Source: Lojkania enalia (Eukaryota > Ascomycota > Dothideomycetes > Pleosporales). From it: a stretch of DNA of 64,000 nt. The position numbers and the translations under genes are program-made. The stretch lies in assembly GCA_010094045.1 (NCBI GenBank), contig ML986606.1, positions 7,813 to 71,812 on the forward strand, read 5' to 3'. Each line of letters starts with the position of its first letter. Position 1 is the stretch's first letter. Under the pieces are notes generated by a model, which saw only the letters and a list, made by a program, of their open reading frames with translations, did not search any database and was not told the origin of the DNA. Below, in pieces: positions 12,110 through 25,293 of this stretch.

Positions 12110-12228
12110 TATTAGACGGAGGGCTTGAGGTATATTAAAGCTATGGGGGAAGCTATATATATATAGGCATGCTAAGGCACTAACACGATCACGTGCGAGG
12201 GTAAATACTATGGAGGCACCCTCCAACA
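12110..12228 (-). repeat. 5' LTR of the TRIM-like element (119 bp)
   Basis: It is the partner of 11030-11148. It begins TATTAGACGGAGGG, that is, the partner's TGTTGG with two G-to-A changes, and ends CCCTCCAACA before the target duplication. Confidence 0.85.
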
Positions 12229-14888
12229 ATAATTAGAGCGATATAACTACACCCTTAATATAACTATTAAGAAAAAGCCTTCTAAGAAGTCAAGAAATAA
12301 TTCCAACAAGAACTAGTACTAAAACTCTACGACCTAGAAAAGAAAGCTCTTATAGAAACTAATATATTAGGGATAAGAATAGCCGGAATTCTTATATAAA
12401 TCTACAATAGAAAATAATATCCAGAGGTATACTATTTACGAAAACTTATACTAGTAGAGATAAATTATAATATATATAATTAAGAACTTCTAGCTATTAT
12501 AGTATACTTTAAAGAATAGCGTATATACCTATAAGGAGTAAAATAGTAAACCGAAGTCTATTACAACTATAAGAACCTTACTACCTTCCTTACTACTAAA
12601 ACTCTTACCCCTAGATAGGTTAGATAGTTATAAAAACTAGCTATATTCAACTTTAAGATTATCTATATTAGCGGAAAATAAAACCGAAGAGTAGACGTAT
12701 TAAGTAGACTACTAGAATATAAGTAAGAGAAAGGAACTACAGCTATACTACTAAGAAAATAATAAGATAGAAGTATAGTATATAATTACCTAAGACTTGT
12801 AGCAACAACTATTATTAAAAAAGTAAGCTAGATAATACTAATTAGGTTAGCAACAGACGAAATACCCGGAGAACTCTAAGAATAAGAACTAGAATAGGTA
12901 GATAGACTACTATACGTCTATAATTAAATCTATATACCAGCTAAAGTTAGAAAAGAATTTATTAGGCAATTCTATAAAGCTCCTATATACGGATACTAAG
13001 GAATAGAGAAAATGCTAGAACGAATCCTTAGAGGATTCTACTTTCCTAAAGTAAGGGAATAGGTAAAGAATATATTACGAGAATATATAGACTACTAATA
13101 AAATAAATCTAATAGATATATACCCTATAGACTATTATAGAACCTAGAAACGCTAACTAGACTATAGATAAAAGTTACTATAGACTTTATTATTAAGCTA
13201 CTAAAGTTAAAAGACTACCCTAAGAGAGAAGTATACAACTCTATTATAATAATTGTAGATAGACTTATAAAATACACCTACTTTATTCTCTATAATAAAG
13301 TATTATTAGTAGAATAAATCGCAAACACCTTTCTAAAATAGATTATCACATAATATAGAGTACTATAGAAGATAATTATAAACTAAAATACTAAGTTTAC
13401 TTTAAAGTTTTAGTAAACAATTATAAACTTACTAGAAATTAAATATAAGATATCTATAGTATTTTACCTATAAACGGATAGATAGATAGAATAAATAAAC
13501 TAAATAGTAGAGTAATACTTATAGTACTACTTTAACTATAGATAAAATAATTGGGTAATACTACTATTAATAGTATAACTTGTATATAATAGTACTATAT
13601 ATAATATAACCGGAGTATTACTATTTATAGTAAACTATAGGTATAAACTAAAAACCTGTAAAACCCTAATTAAAGTAGTATTATAGGTATTATAGGTATA
13701 GGAATAAGTCGAGATTATTTAACAAATATAAAACTTACTAAAGAAAGACCTCTAGTTCCTATAGTATACTATAAAGAAATACTATAATAAGAAATATAAA
13801 TAACTACCTTACTTTAAGAAGAGAGAAAAAGTTTAGCTGCTATAACAAAATATTTAAAGTAAACAACTAAGTAGTAAACTAGATTATATTAAAATTAGAC
13901 TATATAAGATTAAGGAACAAATATTACCTATAAACTATCAACTTAAATTATCTACGACTATAAAAATCTACCTAACCTTCTATATTATACTTATAGAAAA
14001 GGTACCTTAAAATACTAAACTAGTAGTATATAATATAGACGTGTATAGAAAAGACTAGAAATAGAAAGTTAAGAGAATAATAAAATATAGAATATAGAAT
14101 AGCAAATAATACTATCTAATTAAATAGTTAGAAGTAGACGAATACAGGAACTTATAGAATAATACCTGGGAACTAGAAGAAAACCTTAGCTCTACAGTAT
14201 TATAAGTATATTATAAAACCTAAATTTATAAAAGAAATCTAAAAATAGAATAGTAGAATTAAACGATATTAGCTATATTATAGGAGGTAACTCTACTTTA
14301 GGAAGAAGACCTGCCTCATGATCCACCTTTTCCTCTTTCTTAAGTTGCTCCTATATACATTTATAACCCTCTACCTACCTATACTTTACTTATTTATAAA
14401 TCTTATAAAGACGCTAAATCTTTATACAAGCTACTACCACCTTATTAAAAAGTTGTTCTAACTCTTTTTAGGCTAGACGAATCTTCTCCTCTAGTTTTAC
14501 AACTTTAGCATTCTGCTTTACTACTAGGAAGAATTAGGAACGAACTAGTAGTATAGGATTGTAATATACGAGCAATCTAAGTATCGCAATCTATATTATA
14601 TAATAAATATATACTAGTATAAAGATATTCTAAATAATATAACTTTTTAAGTGTTTCCTTCTTATTTACCTTATAAGTTAACCCCTTATAGGAATACTAG
14701 AAATAAAGTATAATAGTCTCGCCTAAATAATCTATACGATTAGTATAATAGTATCTATCTAGAGTTAAATAATAAAGGGGAGGTATTAGAAATATATATA
14801 GTTTCAGCGAAAATAGTATACTAATCCTACTATATACTAGTTTAGAACGGGAAAACTCTTAGGTTAAGAGCTTAGAGGGGGAAGGTAG

Positions 14889-15256
14889 TATTATAGATGC
14901 CTCTATAGAAACCCCTATACTAGACTTAATCGAGATTTAAGATTCTATATAGTTAGAAGAATAGAACTAATATAAGATATATAACGTGCTTAGTAGCTTA
15001 GTTAATTAAGTAACTAAGTATACTTAGTCGCTTAATTAGCTAAGTAATTAAGTAGGAAGGAATATTAAGGGAACTAAATTATATTTAACGACCTTACAAC
15101 TCTAACCTTTATAGCTCTTTATAGTTAACTTAAATATCTTTTATACACTCTACTTACGTACTTCTATTATAAGCCTATAAGAATAATCCCCTTATAGTAC
15201 GTAATTACTCTTAGTTATTACTCTATTCTATACCTAACTAATTAGAGGCTGTTATA
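14889..15256 (+). repeat. 3' LTR of Gypsy2 (368 bp)
   Basis: It is paired with 7216-7583 and followed by the target duplication ttaat at 15257-15261. Confidence 0.88.
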
Positions 15257-15261
15257 TTAAT

Positions 15262-16121
15262 TCTAATCTTATCTTTAATAGATTCCCTAGATCTTAAGAA
15301 TTAAGAGGAAGCTCTCTATCCTTACTAAGCGATTATGATTAGAGAAAGGTAGATAGACTTATACGCTCTATAGTTAAGAATTAGAGTAGTAGAGATATAT
15401 AGAAGCTTTATTAATCGCTCTACTATCTATCTATTTAAAATAAGCTGCTCTACTATAATATTAATAGGCTTAGGTAGGTACTATCTATAAAGTAGAAGTA
15501 TAAGAAGAAGGAAAAGCCTCTAGATCTTTAATAGCGCAAGGAGTATTATAGTAGGTTAGTCTTCTAGTTACTAAGGAAGGTAAGAGAAATACGTGTTCGT
15601 TAATCTATTAAGAAATAGGAGGATAAGGAGTAGCAGCTTTAAAAAGTAGAGATAGTAGAGCTAAAGAAGGCAGCTAAGCTATATAAGGAGAAAATCCAGC
15701 AGGAAAAGCGTGCTGTATAAGAGGCAGCTAAAAAGGTAAGAGAGAAGAAGAGAGTTGAAAAGACAGCTTAACGCGCTGTCTAGAAGTCTGCCTATAACGC
15801 TGAAAAAGCTCTATAATTGTTCTAAAGGGGTAAAAGAAAGGCTCTTTAACTATTTTTATAGAGTAGAAAGTATTAGAAACATATTGTTAATACTTTAGAT
15901 GCTGGTAAGGCCTTAGAGGGCGTATCTACTACTTTAACCATCTCTATACGTCGCGGCTATAATATTAAACTTCTAGATAGATATAAATAGTATAAATTAA
16001 TCGTAAGGATCGATATAGTACTCTTTTAGAGTATTCTATAATAATATTAATTATAGGTAGCTCTATAGCTTTATTTTTATATAAGCTATTATATATTAGG
16101 TAGCTTATTATACAAAGTTAG
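15262..16121 (+). pseudogene. Fot1-b transposase remnant, C-terminal part (right piece)
   Basis: This continues the frame interrupted at 7215. After a damaged stretch, 15620-15840 reads as the Lys/Glu/Ala-rich coiled-coil-like tail of fungal pogo transposases (NAEKALQLFQRGKRKAL type ending). At 15880-15990 there is an Arg-Arg-Gly-x-Asn-Ile-Lys-Leu-Leu-Asp-Arg-Tyr terminal motif followed by TAG. The 3' region then reaches the left inverted repeat of element X1 at 16122. Whether 19808-20049 belongs to the same element is unclear. Confidence 0.65.
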
Positions 16122-19100
16122 TATAGGTTATAATAAGCTATAATAAGTAATAATTAATATTGTTCGATATTATATAATATTATTAGATATCGTAAAATAC
16201 TAATATCGTAACTAAAAAATACGATAAATACTATATAGATAGTAGAAAGGAATATAGATAGTTAACTTTTTATATAAAAAGAAAGCCCTTATCTAAAAAT
16301 ATCTATTAAGAATACCTATACAGCCCTAATATAATAAGTATAGTAGGAGCGGTTAGAAGTATTAAGAGAGCCGCTCTTATTCTTATTAGGCTTACGCCTG
16401 TACTCCCGTTACTACTTATTATATAAAGGCTTATTATTCTTATTTAATTAAAAGCGGTATAAAGTACTATAATTCTTATGCACACAATTACTACATACGC
16501 TATTCTACTATCTAGTAAGAAAGATATAGCTAGTATAGTAGAGAAATTCGCCTATACGATTATATACTACTTTATAATACTGGTAAGAAGTAATATTAAG
16601 GTTATTATATATGTAGATTAGTAAGCTCTTAATATATAACTAGCGTTAAGATAGTAAAGCTCTAGCCTATATAACGCTACGGCGAGTAATAAGAGAAGAA
16701 GTAGGAGTATTATATAGGGAGGCGCTAAAAGAGTAAAGTAGAAAGTCTATAGCTTAAGTAATCTTATTACTCTAATATAATATTAGTATATTAATATATC
16801 GAAAGGGTAGTAATATTTACTATAATAGTAAAGATATAAGATAAGTATTTAGTAATAATCGGGTTAAAGATTAAAATTATCTCGTATAAGAGAGGATTTA
16901 GGTAAACTATAGTATTAGACTATAAGCTACTAGTTAGAGCGAGACTTTAAACTTAAAAAATTTAACTAGGAGGACTCCGCAGGATTTAATTAGCGGTATT
17001 AATAATATTTGTATATATAGTTTAATAAGAATTACCAGCTATAGTAGGAAAATTACTACTACAATTAATAGTAGCATTATTAAATGTATTATTATTAAAA
17101 GATATAGTAGAGTTATATAAGAGAAGAGCTTAATATTTTAAGAGTAGAGAAAAAGAGGAGGGTATATAGGTTAGAGAGAAGGTAGAAGGCTAGGCTTTTA
17201 TATAAAAGAGTTATCTTATCTATACTATAAAGCTATAGTAAGCTACTAATAGAACATTCTTATTTAGATTCCTAATTTCTCTTATTTAAATAACCTCGTT
17301 TAATATATAAAATAGGAAGAAGGGTAGTAAGAGTAGATAAGTAGTTAAGGGCTGTTTATAGGAAAGCGGTTAGAGGCTATATACAGGGATAGTAATTAGG
17401 GGCCGTTTACTAGAACTCTAAAGTAGTATTAATTTAAAATCTACATTATATAAGAGAGTATCTAGAAGATACTTAAAAGAATACTATTTTATAGCTAATT
17501 CTTTTTATATTTATATATTTTAAATATATCTATACTAAACTAAACCCTCTCCTAATCTATCGTATAACGCCCCCCTAAAAAGACTACTTCCGGCTTATTA
17601 CTTATTACAGGAATTGAGAGACTATTTACTATAAAAGTAGAAAGTTATAGCTAGCGTTTTATTTAATCTTAATTAAGCTACTAATAAATAGGATTTTAAT
17701 CTCTAGGTTATATAACACTTTAGAAAGGTAGTTCTTAAGTTTATCTTAGCTTTAAAGCTATAAATATTTCTACCTTATTTAAGCTTTTAGTTAATTAAAT
17801 ATAGGAGGAGTATTAATATTCTAAGACTTTCCTTTTAATAGGCTAGTATTATATAATAAGCGGGTAGGTAACTCGCGTTAGTATTTCTCCTAATATTATT
17901 TTAGCTGCTAGAGCGCTAATTTAAATATCTCTTATAACTAGATCTATTCTATATATTATATACGAAGACCTGGATAAAGAAGAATAGTAATACTATAGAA
18001 TAGAATAGCTAAAAGCTTCTTATAGTAAATTTTAAACTTTTACTAGCTTTATATAATTCGATTTCGAAGATTTTAGTATAGCTTTATTATTAGAAGCTTT
18101 ACCTATAAAATATTAAAATATTAGTTACTTATTATTTAGAAGAATTATACGACGTATAAGAGACTTAGAATAATAAAGCTTAAAAATATTAAAGATTTAT
18201 AAAACTTAGTTAAATATAACTCTATAGCCCTCTAGCTTAAGAGTAGCTAATTTAAAAGGCTTAAAGAAGTTATAGATTTAGTATAGTTAGCTCTAGTCTT
18301 ATATAGAAAGTTAATTAGCTTTGTTAATTATATTAACGTACTTTAAGTAGTACTAAGTAACTAATTCTTAGTAAAGAAAAGTAATATTAAGTATAGTCTA
18401 CCAGCTATTCCACCTTGTACAATTGTTTAAAGGGATTCTTCTCTTAGCTTAACTCTTAAAATCCTTTATATAACTAGGACTAGTCTAGATATAAATAATA
18501 ATATTATAGAGATTTCTAAGTACTCTAAGAGTTTTAAATTATATTTTAAGCTCTTTAGCTTATACTAGAGAAGGGTATAAATTACTCTCCTAATCTTTAA
18601 GCTTATTATATACTATAATTAGGTTTATCTTATTTAAGTTATAAATTATAAAAGCTTATATAAAGAGGTTAATTATATAGCCTATATAACGTATTTGCTA
18701 AAAGATTAGGTTCTAAAAGATAGACTTTTCTTTACTAAGCTATATACTTATTATATAATATAGTATATTATTTATTCCTAAGTTATTACTAATAATAGCC
18801 CCAAGCTTTTCTATAATTCCAAACTTTTTAAGGATTAGAAGAGGTAAAGAGAATTAGTATTCTCTATAATAAGCCGAGATTTCTAGTAGGCTAAGAAGGA
18901 TATTATATAATATCTTATCGTTGTCGATAAAATAGCTATAGATTATAAGGTAGAGATAATAGTTTAGTAATATCTAAACATTAATACTAAGGTATATCTT
19001 CGTTATTACTAATTAGATTTTCTTTTATATAATATCTTTATCGGTATAAAATCGCTCTTAAATCTATATACGTTAGCTTATATAAGAAGAGAAAAGAGAA

Positions 19101-19807
19101 TATATACCTTTTAGGAGATTATATTATAGCTTAAAGGAAAATTCTTAAGTACTTCTTAATTAAGAGTAATATAGAAAGCCTAGAACTCTTTTAATTTAAT
19201 AATTTAGAAGGAGAGATTTTATATAATAATAAGATTAAGAAAAGTTAAAAGGGTTATATTCTTATTAATTACTTCTCTAAGAATCTTATCCCAAACTATA
19301 CTTAGATTTATAGTATTAAGACGATTAATAATCTTATTAACTACCTATTTAGTCTAGTTTATACGATTAAGTTCTCGATTTAAATTAAGATAAATCTCGT
19401 ATTTATTAGTAAGATAGTTATATAGACCTGTTATTAAAGATGATTTATACTCGTAATAACGGTAGTAGTAGAGTTTCCGGTAGCTTTTATTACGCTCTTC
19501 TCCTAGAGGAGATGTATAATAGTATAGTATAACGTTTAATCGAGATTTTAATATTTTTAAGGTAGATTAATTTAAGAAAAACGTCTTAGAAGTCTCTTTA
19601 GGAATTAAGAGGTATAAATTTAAATCTAAGGCTATAATAGTAGAATATACTTATAGTATTATACGGAAAGTTAAATAGAATATTTAACCGGTATTTATAG
19701 GTAGAGCTTAATAATCGATACGCTAAGCGAGCCTTTAATTAGAATTAGGACGATTATTATATAATATCTAATTGTAATTTATCCGATAAAAATTATCATA
19801 ATTTATA
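16122..19807. mobile_element. Unclassified TIR transposon 'X', copy 1 (3686 bp)
   Basis: X is defined by comparison with a second copy at 20050-36072; similarity stops sharply at both ends. The ends form an inverted repeat, TATAGGTTATAATAA at the left and its complement at the right (RIP-mutated in copy 1, one mismatch in copy 2). TA or TATA may be the target duplication. Inside, minus strand 16300-16900 shows a short Cys-x-x-Cys..Cys-like cluster (CSNCVHKNYST). The plus strand 17230-19830 gives a long frame with stops mainly at TAG/TAA, ending in a hydrophilic NQDDYYIISNCNLSDKNYHN-like segment. I recognise no transposase family, and RIP prevents a confident call. Confidence 0.6.
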
Positions 19808-20049
19808 CTATATAAAGTAGTTTAGTACGCGTATAGATATATTACTAGAAAACTATAAATATTAGAAGTTTAGTCTACATCTATAGCTTATAGTTAAATA
19901 GTATACTTATCTTAAGTTTATTAAGTATTTAAAATATTCGGTTTAATATACTTATAGTATATATCTCTTTTTAGATACTTGTATTTATTAGAGAATTAAG
20001 AATTATATTCTTAACAAATTTATTAGAGACGTTCTTATAACGTAAATAG
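19808..20049. other. AT-rich spacer between X1 and X2
   Basis: These 242 bp are RIP-like sequence with no match seen elsewhere in the window. It may be the distal piece of the pogo element into which X1 inserted. No gene is visible. Confidence 0.4.
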
Positions 20050-20184
20050 TATAAGTTATAATAAGCTATAATAAGTAACAATTAATATTGTTCGATATTA
20101 TATAATATTGTTCGATATTATATAATATCGTCGAATATTATAAAATACCGATATTGTAACTAAAAAATACGATAAATACTATAT

Positions 20185-20348
20185 TATTAAGCTATAGTAG
20201 ATAGAGTAGAAGAAAGTATATTATTATTTCTTACTTAGTAAAATACGCTCTCTAAAGGAACTATCTAAATAGAGCTAGTTCTAATCGAAACTAGTCTATA
20301 AACGCTGATGTTTATAAGGTCTATTACTTTAATATCTACTCTCTAATA
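20185..20348 (-). repeat. 3' LTR of Copia-2 (164 bp)
   Basis: It has the same length and order as 25130-25293 and is preceded by the target copy tatat. Confidence 0.85.
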
Positions 20349-20539
20349 TACCCTCTAGATCGAACGGAAACTACAGTATATATCTATATATATTACTCGA
20401 TAGTAGCTTCTACTAGTACTAACTATAAGTAATTAACGCTTCTCCTATACCTAGTTACTATAGGAATCGGCTATAGGCTTTAGTAGAGAGGAGCTTAGTT
20501 AGACCGTCTACTGCTATATTAACTATTATAATATATTCG

Positions 20540-23500
20540 AGTTGTAATTAACTAAGAGCTACTTACTTCTTAATCTAGTAATAGTAGATATTAATATACT
20601 TGCTTCGCTGGAAGTATCTTTCCTACTTAATAAACTTAATAGCTAGTAGATTATTAACGTAAAACTTTAGGGGTTAAAGTAGTTTATATAATATATCTAG
20701 CTTAGTATAAAGTTAGTAGAGTTATACTACTTCCTTATCTATATATATAATAGCTATATATTTAGCTTCTATTATTAATATTATTACTAACTACTTCTTA
20801 AAAGATTAATAGTAAATTATTTTTCTAAATAGCTTAAATAGATATTTAGCTATTAATTTACAATTCTTATAATTAGTATATAATAAATTTAAATAGTTTA
20901 TAAAAGGTACTTTTAGTATATAAATAAAGTACTTAATTAATACTCTTTAAGCTCTATCTAATACTAAAAACTTTATAATATAGTTATATATAGTATAGAG
21001 ATAATATATAATCTATAATATATACTTATAATATAGGCTTATTAGATTACTACTAAGGTATTCTAAAAAGGTAATATAATATATAATATCTAGTTATATA
21101 AAATATATAGAATATAGTAGCTTACTAATAACTAACTAATATTTATTAAGTAGTTTAGTATTATAGATATCTTTTTTAAGGTAAGCTGTAAGTTTAATAG
21201 CTAAGAAATTAAATAGTATACTATACTTATAATAGTTCTCTTACTAAAGTATTAATATAAGCTTCTTAATATATAATTCTATAAAAAACTCTATTATATA
21301 TATTATATAATTACGCGTAATATCGGTTCTAAAATAGTAGTTTAATAGATTAAAATTGTAGTATTTATAGGTGCTTATAACTATTTATTTTATAACTACT
21401 ATACCTTTAACTATTAGATAAATAAAGAGTAGATTATTAATATATATAATAATAATCTATTATAGCTCTTTACTAATAAAGATATATAGATTAGACTTAA
21501 GAGGTCTATATCTATATAATATTAAGTAGCAGCTAATCTCTTTATACTAAAAGTATAGTAACTAGTAGAAACTATAGAGTACTTTGTTAAGTTATATAAT
21601 TATATTATCTAATAGTTAAGTATAGATAGAGTTATTTTTATCTATCTTTCTATTTAGGAAGGCTGTAATAATATTAACCTAGTTATACTCTAGATTAAAA
21701 GTATTAACTAGTACTAGAATTAACTTAATAGTTATAAAGCGTACTATTTCTATATATATATCTTCCTAGAGATTTAAATATTAGTAATTACTATAGATAA
21801 TAAGGCGTATTTTATACTATACTAAACGTCCTTTATTATTAAACTTATATTTATATACTTATTTAGTAGGTAGTATAATAGTTCTAGCTAGTATATAATT
21901 AACAACCTACTAGGTACTATTTTCTATATATAATTCTATTTCTTCTTCTTCTATCTTATACTACTACTCTAAATATTAATATATATACGCCTACTTTAGT
22001 AAAGTAGGCTTAGATAGGATATTTAAATTGTCTTTTATACTATAAGCGTCTATTATAACTACTAGAGCGAAATTTTATATAAGAGTAATAAAAGTATTTA
22101 ATATTATCTTATCTTAAAAAGGTATATTATTAACTATTAATACTATATTTAGATTAAGCTATTAGAGTATATAGTATAAGGATTAATATATAAGCTTAGC
22201 TAATAGAGCTACCGTCTTATAAGAGCGGTTATAAAACTTCTTTACTAGTAGTAGAGGTGGCGGCGATAGTAATAGATTGTTCTTATTACTCCATTACTTA
22301 ACTATCTCTTATTACTTCTGCCTAAAATTATATCCTCTATCTTACTTAAGAAGATTAATATATTCGTTATTATTTAGCTATAAAAGTATCTATAGAAGTA
22401 TTAGCTATAGTTGTAATATACTCCCTAGATTTTATATACCCTCTAAATAGTTAAATTCCTCTTCTTAGATATATAAATACTTATTATAGTAAGCTTTTTA
22501 AATTTAATAAGATATGCAGCCTATAACTAGTAGATATTAAAAGAAGGTTATAAAGTTAAATTATATAACCTTTTTACTTTATAGGTCCTATATAAGAAAT
22601 ATCTAAGATCCTTTATAGCTAATTATATAACTCTTATAGCTATATTTCTTAAACTTCTTATTTTTAACACAATATTCTTTTAGAATAAATATATAACTAA
22701 TCTCTTCCTAATAGTAGAGGTTATAGAGATTTAGTACTAGATTTTAACAACCTAGGAATTCGTTAAATACTTATAAAGGTATTTTACTATTAGTAAATAC
22801 TATAGTAAATAATAGATTAAAAAGTTATATTATATACTTTATAGTATATAGCTAAAATATTAGTAGTAAGTATAATACTCTAATAAGGATATATTGTACT
22901 TTATCTATAGTAAGTTTATTATTAGCCTTAGTAATACTGTTCTAGTATACTATATATAGTATTAAAGGCTATAACTATATTTTCTACTTTTTAAAATATT
23001 TAATAGTTACCTAATTAATAAAGTATTTATTATTATTAAGATAATAGATTTTAATAATCTTATTATATTAGGTAGTAACTATTCTATTAAAATTAAGTAG
23101 TATTTAGATAATTTCTACGCGAGATTTAATAAAGTAGATCTATTAATAACGCGTAAAATTATCTATAAAAAGTAGCTAGTATTATTTTCTATTAGGATTT
23201 AGTAGTAAGATATAACCGATAATATTAAGATATATAATATTAAATACTTACTAAACTTAATATTATAGAGTATAAAAGATCTATTAATAACTTTTTACCT
23301 TATAATATATCTTATAGTTAAACTTTTTAGTATTTTTAAACTTTAAGCTGTTAATAGTTTTAAATAGCTACTTTATATTATCTAGGTTTATATAACTCTA
23401 GATTTTATAAGCTTCTTATAGGGTAATCTCTTACTCTTAAGCTAGCTATAAGTTTTAAAAAGAGAATATAGTAATATAGGCTATTAAGAAAGCTATTTAT

Positions 23501-24800
23501 ATCTCGTCTATATATTTAAGGAAAGTAGGTATCCTATTAATCTTAAGGATGTAGATAATCTTACTATCGTCCTTAATATATAGTAGCTTCTAATAGAAAC
23601 TATAGTAGTATAGTCCTTTCGGTTAAAGCTAATCTAAGAAGATAATAGAAACGTAAAAACTTAGATAGTATAGTACTTCTATAAAGTATATATTAATAAT
23701 ACTACTACTAGCTAGAGAAATATAAAGCTATATTATACCTTTACCTTCTACTCTAGTAAGACTACTACCTATCTTTATATATTCTATACTAGATTATTCT
23801 ATTAAGATAAACTTAGTTCTATTATTATATATATACTTATTAGCGCTAGTATTAAAGATAATTTAATTTTTATAGAGCTTCTACAGTATTTACTTAATTA
23901 TATATTACGGTATTAGTAAAACCTAAATATTTTAACTACTTACTAATATACTAATATTAGTATTAAAATTAGCTAATAGTATATAGTTTAATTAAGCTAA
24001 TTAGATTAATTTTTATACTAATTCTAGGTGTTTATTAAAAAATTATTTTAATACCTTCTCTAAATATATAAACTAGTAGTTTAATCTACCCTCTAGATAC
24101 TTATATTAGCAGCTAGAATAGTACTTTCTTTCTATAAGCTTATTATTAGTAGATTTACTTCTAGTTTTAATATTACTTTTACTCTTACCTTTATACTAAT
24201 TACTACTAGACTACTATATATCTTTTAGTTATACTCGAAATACTATTACTTTTTTAATTAGATCTTCTTAACGTAATTTATTATTAATCTCGTTAATTAT
24301 AGTATTAATATTTAGAACTCTACTTTAATATAGAATCTAGTACTATTATTATACGTAAGTTTTAAATTAATCTTTAATAGAAATAATAAACTAGAATATA
24401 ATACTTTTAGAACTAGGCTTAAAGTTAATATTATCTAATCGTATAAGACTAGCTTTAAATTTACTAGTAAATAAAGATATACTATTATAATAACTACTAT
24501 ATAGGCTAAAAAATTTAGTTTAGAAGGTATACTTCTCTATAAAATCTTACTCTTTATAGTACTTAAGGATAGTATCTAAGAGTACTTCTACTATCTTATA
24601 TAAGTGTAGACCTTTAAGTATCTCTTAGTAAACTATAATAAGTAGAATACTTATAATAAAGGCTTCCTTCTCGATATAATTATAGTAGTCCTTCTATTAT
24701 CAGTTATATTATATCTTATAAGTATTATTAGTACGTTAAATATTCTCGAAATTACTTTACTAAATAAGCTTTACTACCTATAGCTCTATATTATCCGGGT
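20540..24800 (-). pseudogene. Copia-2 gag-pol remnant
   Basis: The minus-strand frames are broken by very many stops. The clearest landmark is the C-terminal RNase H region at about 20570-20680, where the frame shows Asn-Asn-Leu-Leu-Ala-Ile-Lys and then Arg-Ser-Lys-Tyr-Ile-Asn-Ile-Tyr-Tyr, the RIP-altered form of the Copia signature that ends in Lys-His-Ile-Asp-Ile-Arg. The Copia order places reverse transcriptase, integrase, protease and gag in sequence toward 24800, but I did not resolve individual catalytic residues there. Confidence 0.6.
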
Positions 24801-25129
24801 ATAGTAGTAGGTTCTAGTATATTAGTTTACTAGATTTAAATAGTAGAGATACTTCTTCTAGAATATTTTTAACAGCTTTACTAACAACTTAGTTTTATAA
24901 GGCAGTTTTCTATAGTAAAATATTCTTACTATTCTTTATTAGGTTTATAACTCTTTTATAGTCTACTATAATAGTATTACATTCTATATTAATAGCGTAA
25001 GCTAAGCTTAGTTACTTAATTAAGTACTACTTTTAAGCTATTTATTAGTTAGTAATAGTAAGTTAGGGATTAATATAATAATTAATCTAATTTACTATAA
25101 GCTAGAAGTATAGCTAAAAGCTTATAACC

Positions 25130-25293
25130 TATTAAACTATAGTAGATAGAATAAGAAGAAGTATATTATTATTTCTTACTTAGTAAAATGTACTCTCTAG
25201 AAGAACTATCTAAATAGAGCTAGTCTTAATTAGAACTAGTCTATAAACGCTAATATTTGTAAAGTCTATTACCTTAATATCTACCATCTAATA
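25130..25293 (-). repeat. 5' LTR of Copia-2 (164 bp)
   Basis: It is the partner of 20185-20348 and is followed by the target copy tatat at 25294-25298. Confidence 0.85.

Larger units (their letters stand above)
11030..12228 (-). mobile_element. Small non-autonomous LTR retrotransposon (TRIM-like), 1199 bp, TSD ataat
   Basis: Two 119-bp terminal direct repeats (11030-11148, 12110-12228) have TG...CA ends and a perfect 5-bp target duplication ataat (11025-11029, 12229-12233). On the minus strand the primer site GGTTATAAGCCC (98-109 of the 12,000s) is of the same half initiator-tRNA type as in the Copia elements here, and a polypurine tract (CTGGGGGGTG) abuts the 3' LTR at 11149. No reverse transcriptase, protease or integrase fits inside. 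The interior is a 14-bp minisatellite (11232-11707) and a short open frame (about 12081-11725, no ATG at its start). It sits inside the RT/RNase H connection of Gypsy2. The LTRs differ only by transitions. Confidence 0.85.
7900..14215 (+). pseudogene. Gypsy2 gag-pol remnant with chromodomain
   Basis: Plus-strand frames full of TAA/TAG show the Ty3/Gypsy order. A retroviral-type protease lies near 9780-9850, with the catalytic Asp-Ser-Gly reading Asn-Ser-Arg. Reverse transcriptase is at about 10440-10960, with IDYHTLN, RYPL and Tyr-Leu-Asp-Asn (10745-10756) in place of Tyr-x-Asp-Asp. The RT/RNase H connection is split by the small LTR element: the FYNFCRTFIDN segment ends at 11029 and resumes at 12234. 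RNase H follows to about 12700, then integrase (core near 13220-13560: VDRLIKYTYF, then TDRQIE). A C-terminal chromodomain lies at about 14085-14200 (QYYLIK then NTWELEENL). The chromodomain places it among chromoviruses. It is not functional. Confidence 0.8.
7216..15256 (+). mobile_element. Complete RIP-damaged Ty3/Gypsy chromovirus 'Gypsy2' (8041 bp, TSD ttaat)
   Basis: Two 368-bp LTRs (7216-7583 and 14889-15256) bound the element, and the 5-bp target ttaat is duplicated at 7211-7215 and 15257-15261. A polypurine tract (AGAGGGGGAAGG) lies just before the right LTR, which fixes the plus orientation. Removing the element rejoins the pogo transposase frame of Fot1-b. It carries a later insertion, the small LTR element at 11030-12228, so its own length is about 6.8 kb. 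Confidence 0.9.
20185..25293 (-). mobile_element. Complete RIP-damaged Ty1/Copia element 'Copia-2' (5109 bp, TSD tatat)
   Basis: Two 164-bp LTRs (20185-20348, 25130-25293) lie between tatat duplications at 20180-20184 and 25294-25298. Excision restores the X sequence exactly as seen in X1 near 16217. On the minus strand the primer site inside the 5' LTR (25121-25129) reads GGTTATAAG, again the initiator-tRNA anticodon-loop type. LTR ends read TATT...AATA, that is, TGTT...AACA after RIP. Confidence 0.88.

Noticed and set aside
16122..19807. Element X as a Helitron or a Starship captain element
   Set aside because: The ends are inverted repeats rather than a 3' hairpin with CTRR, and no helicase or tyrosine-recombinase motif could be read.
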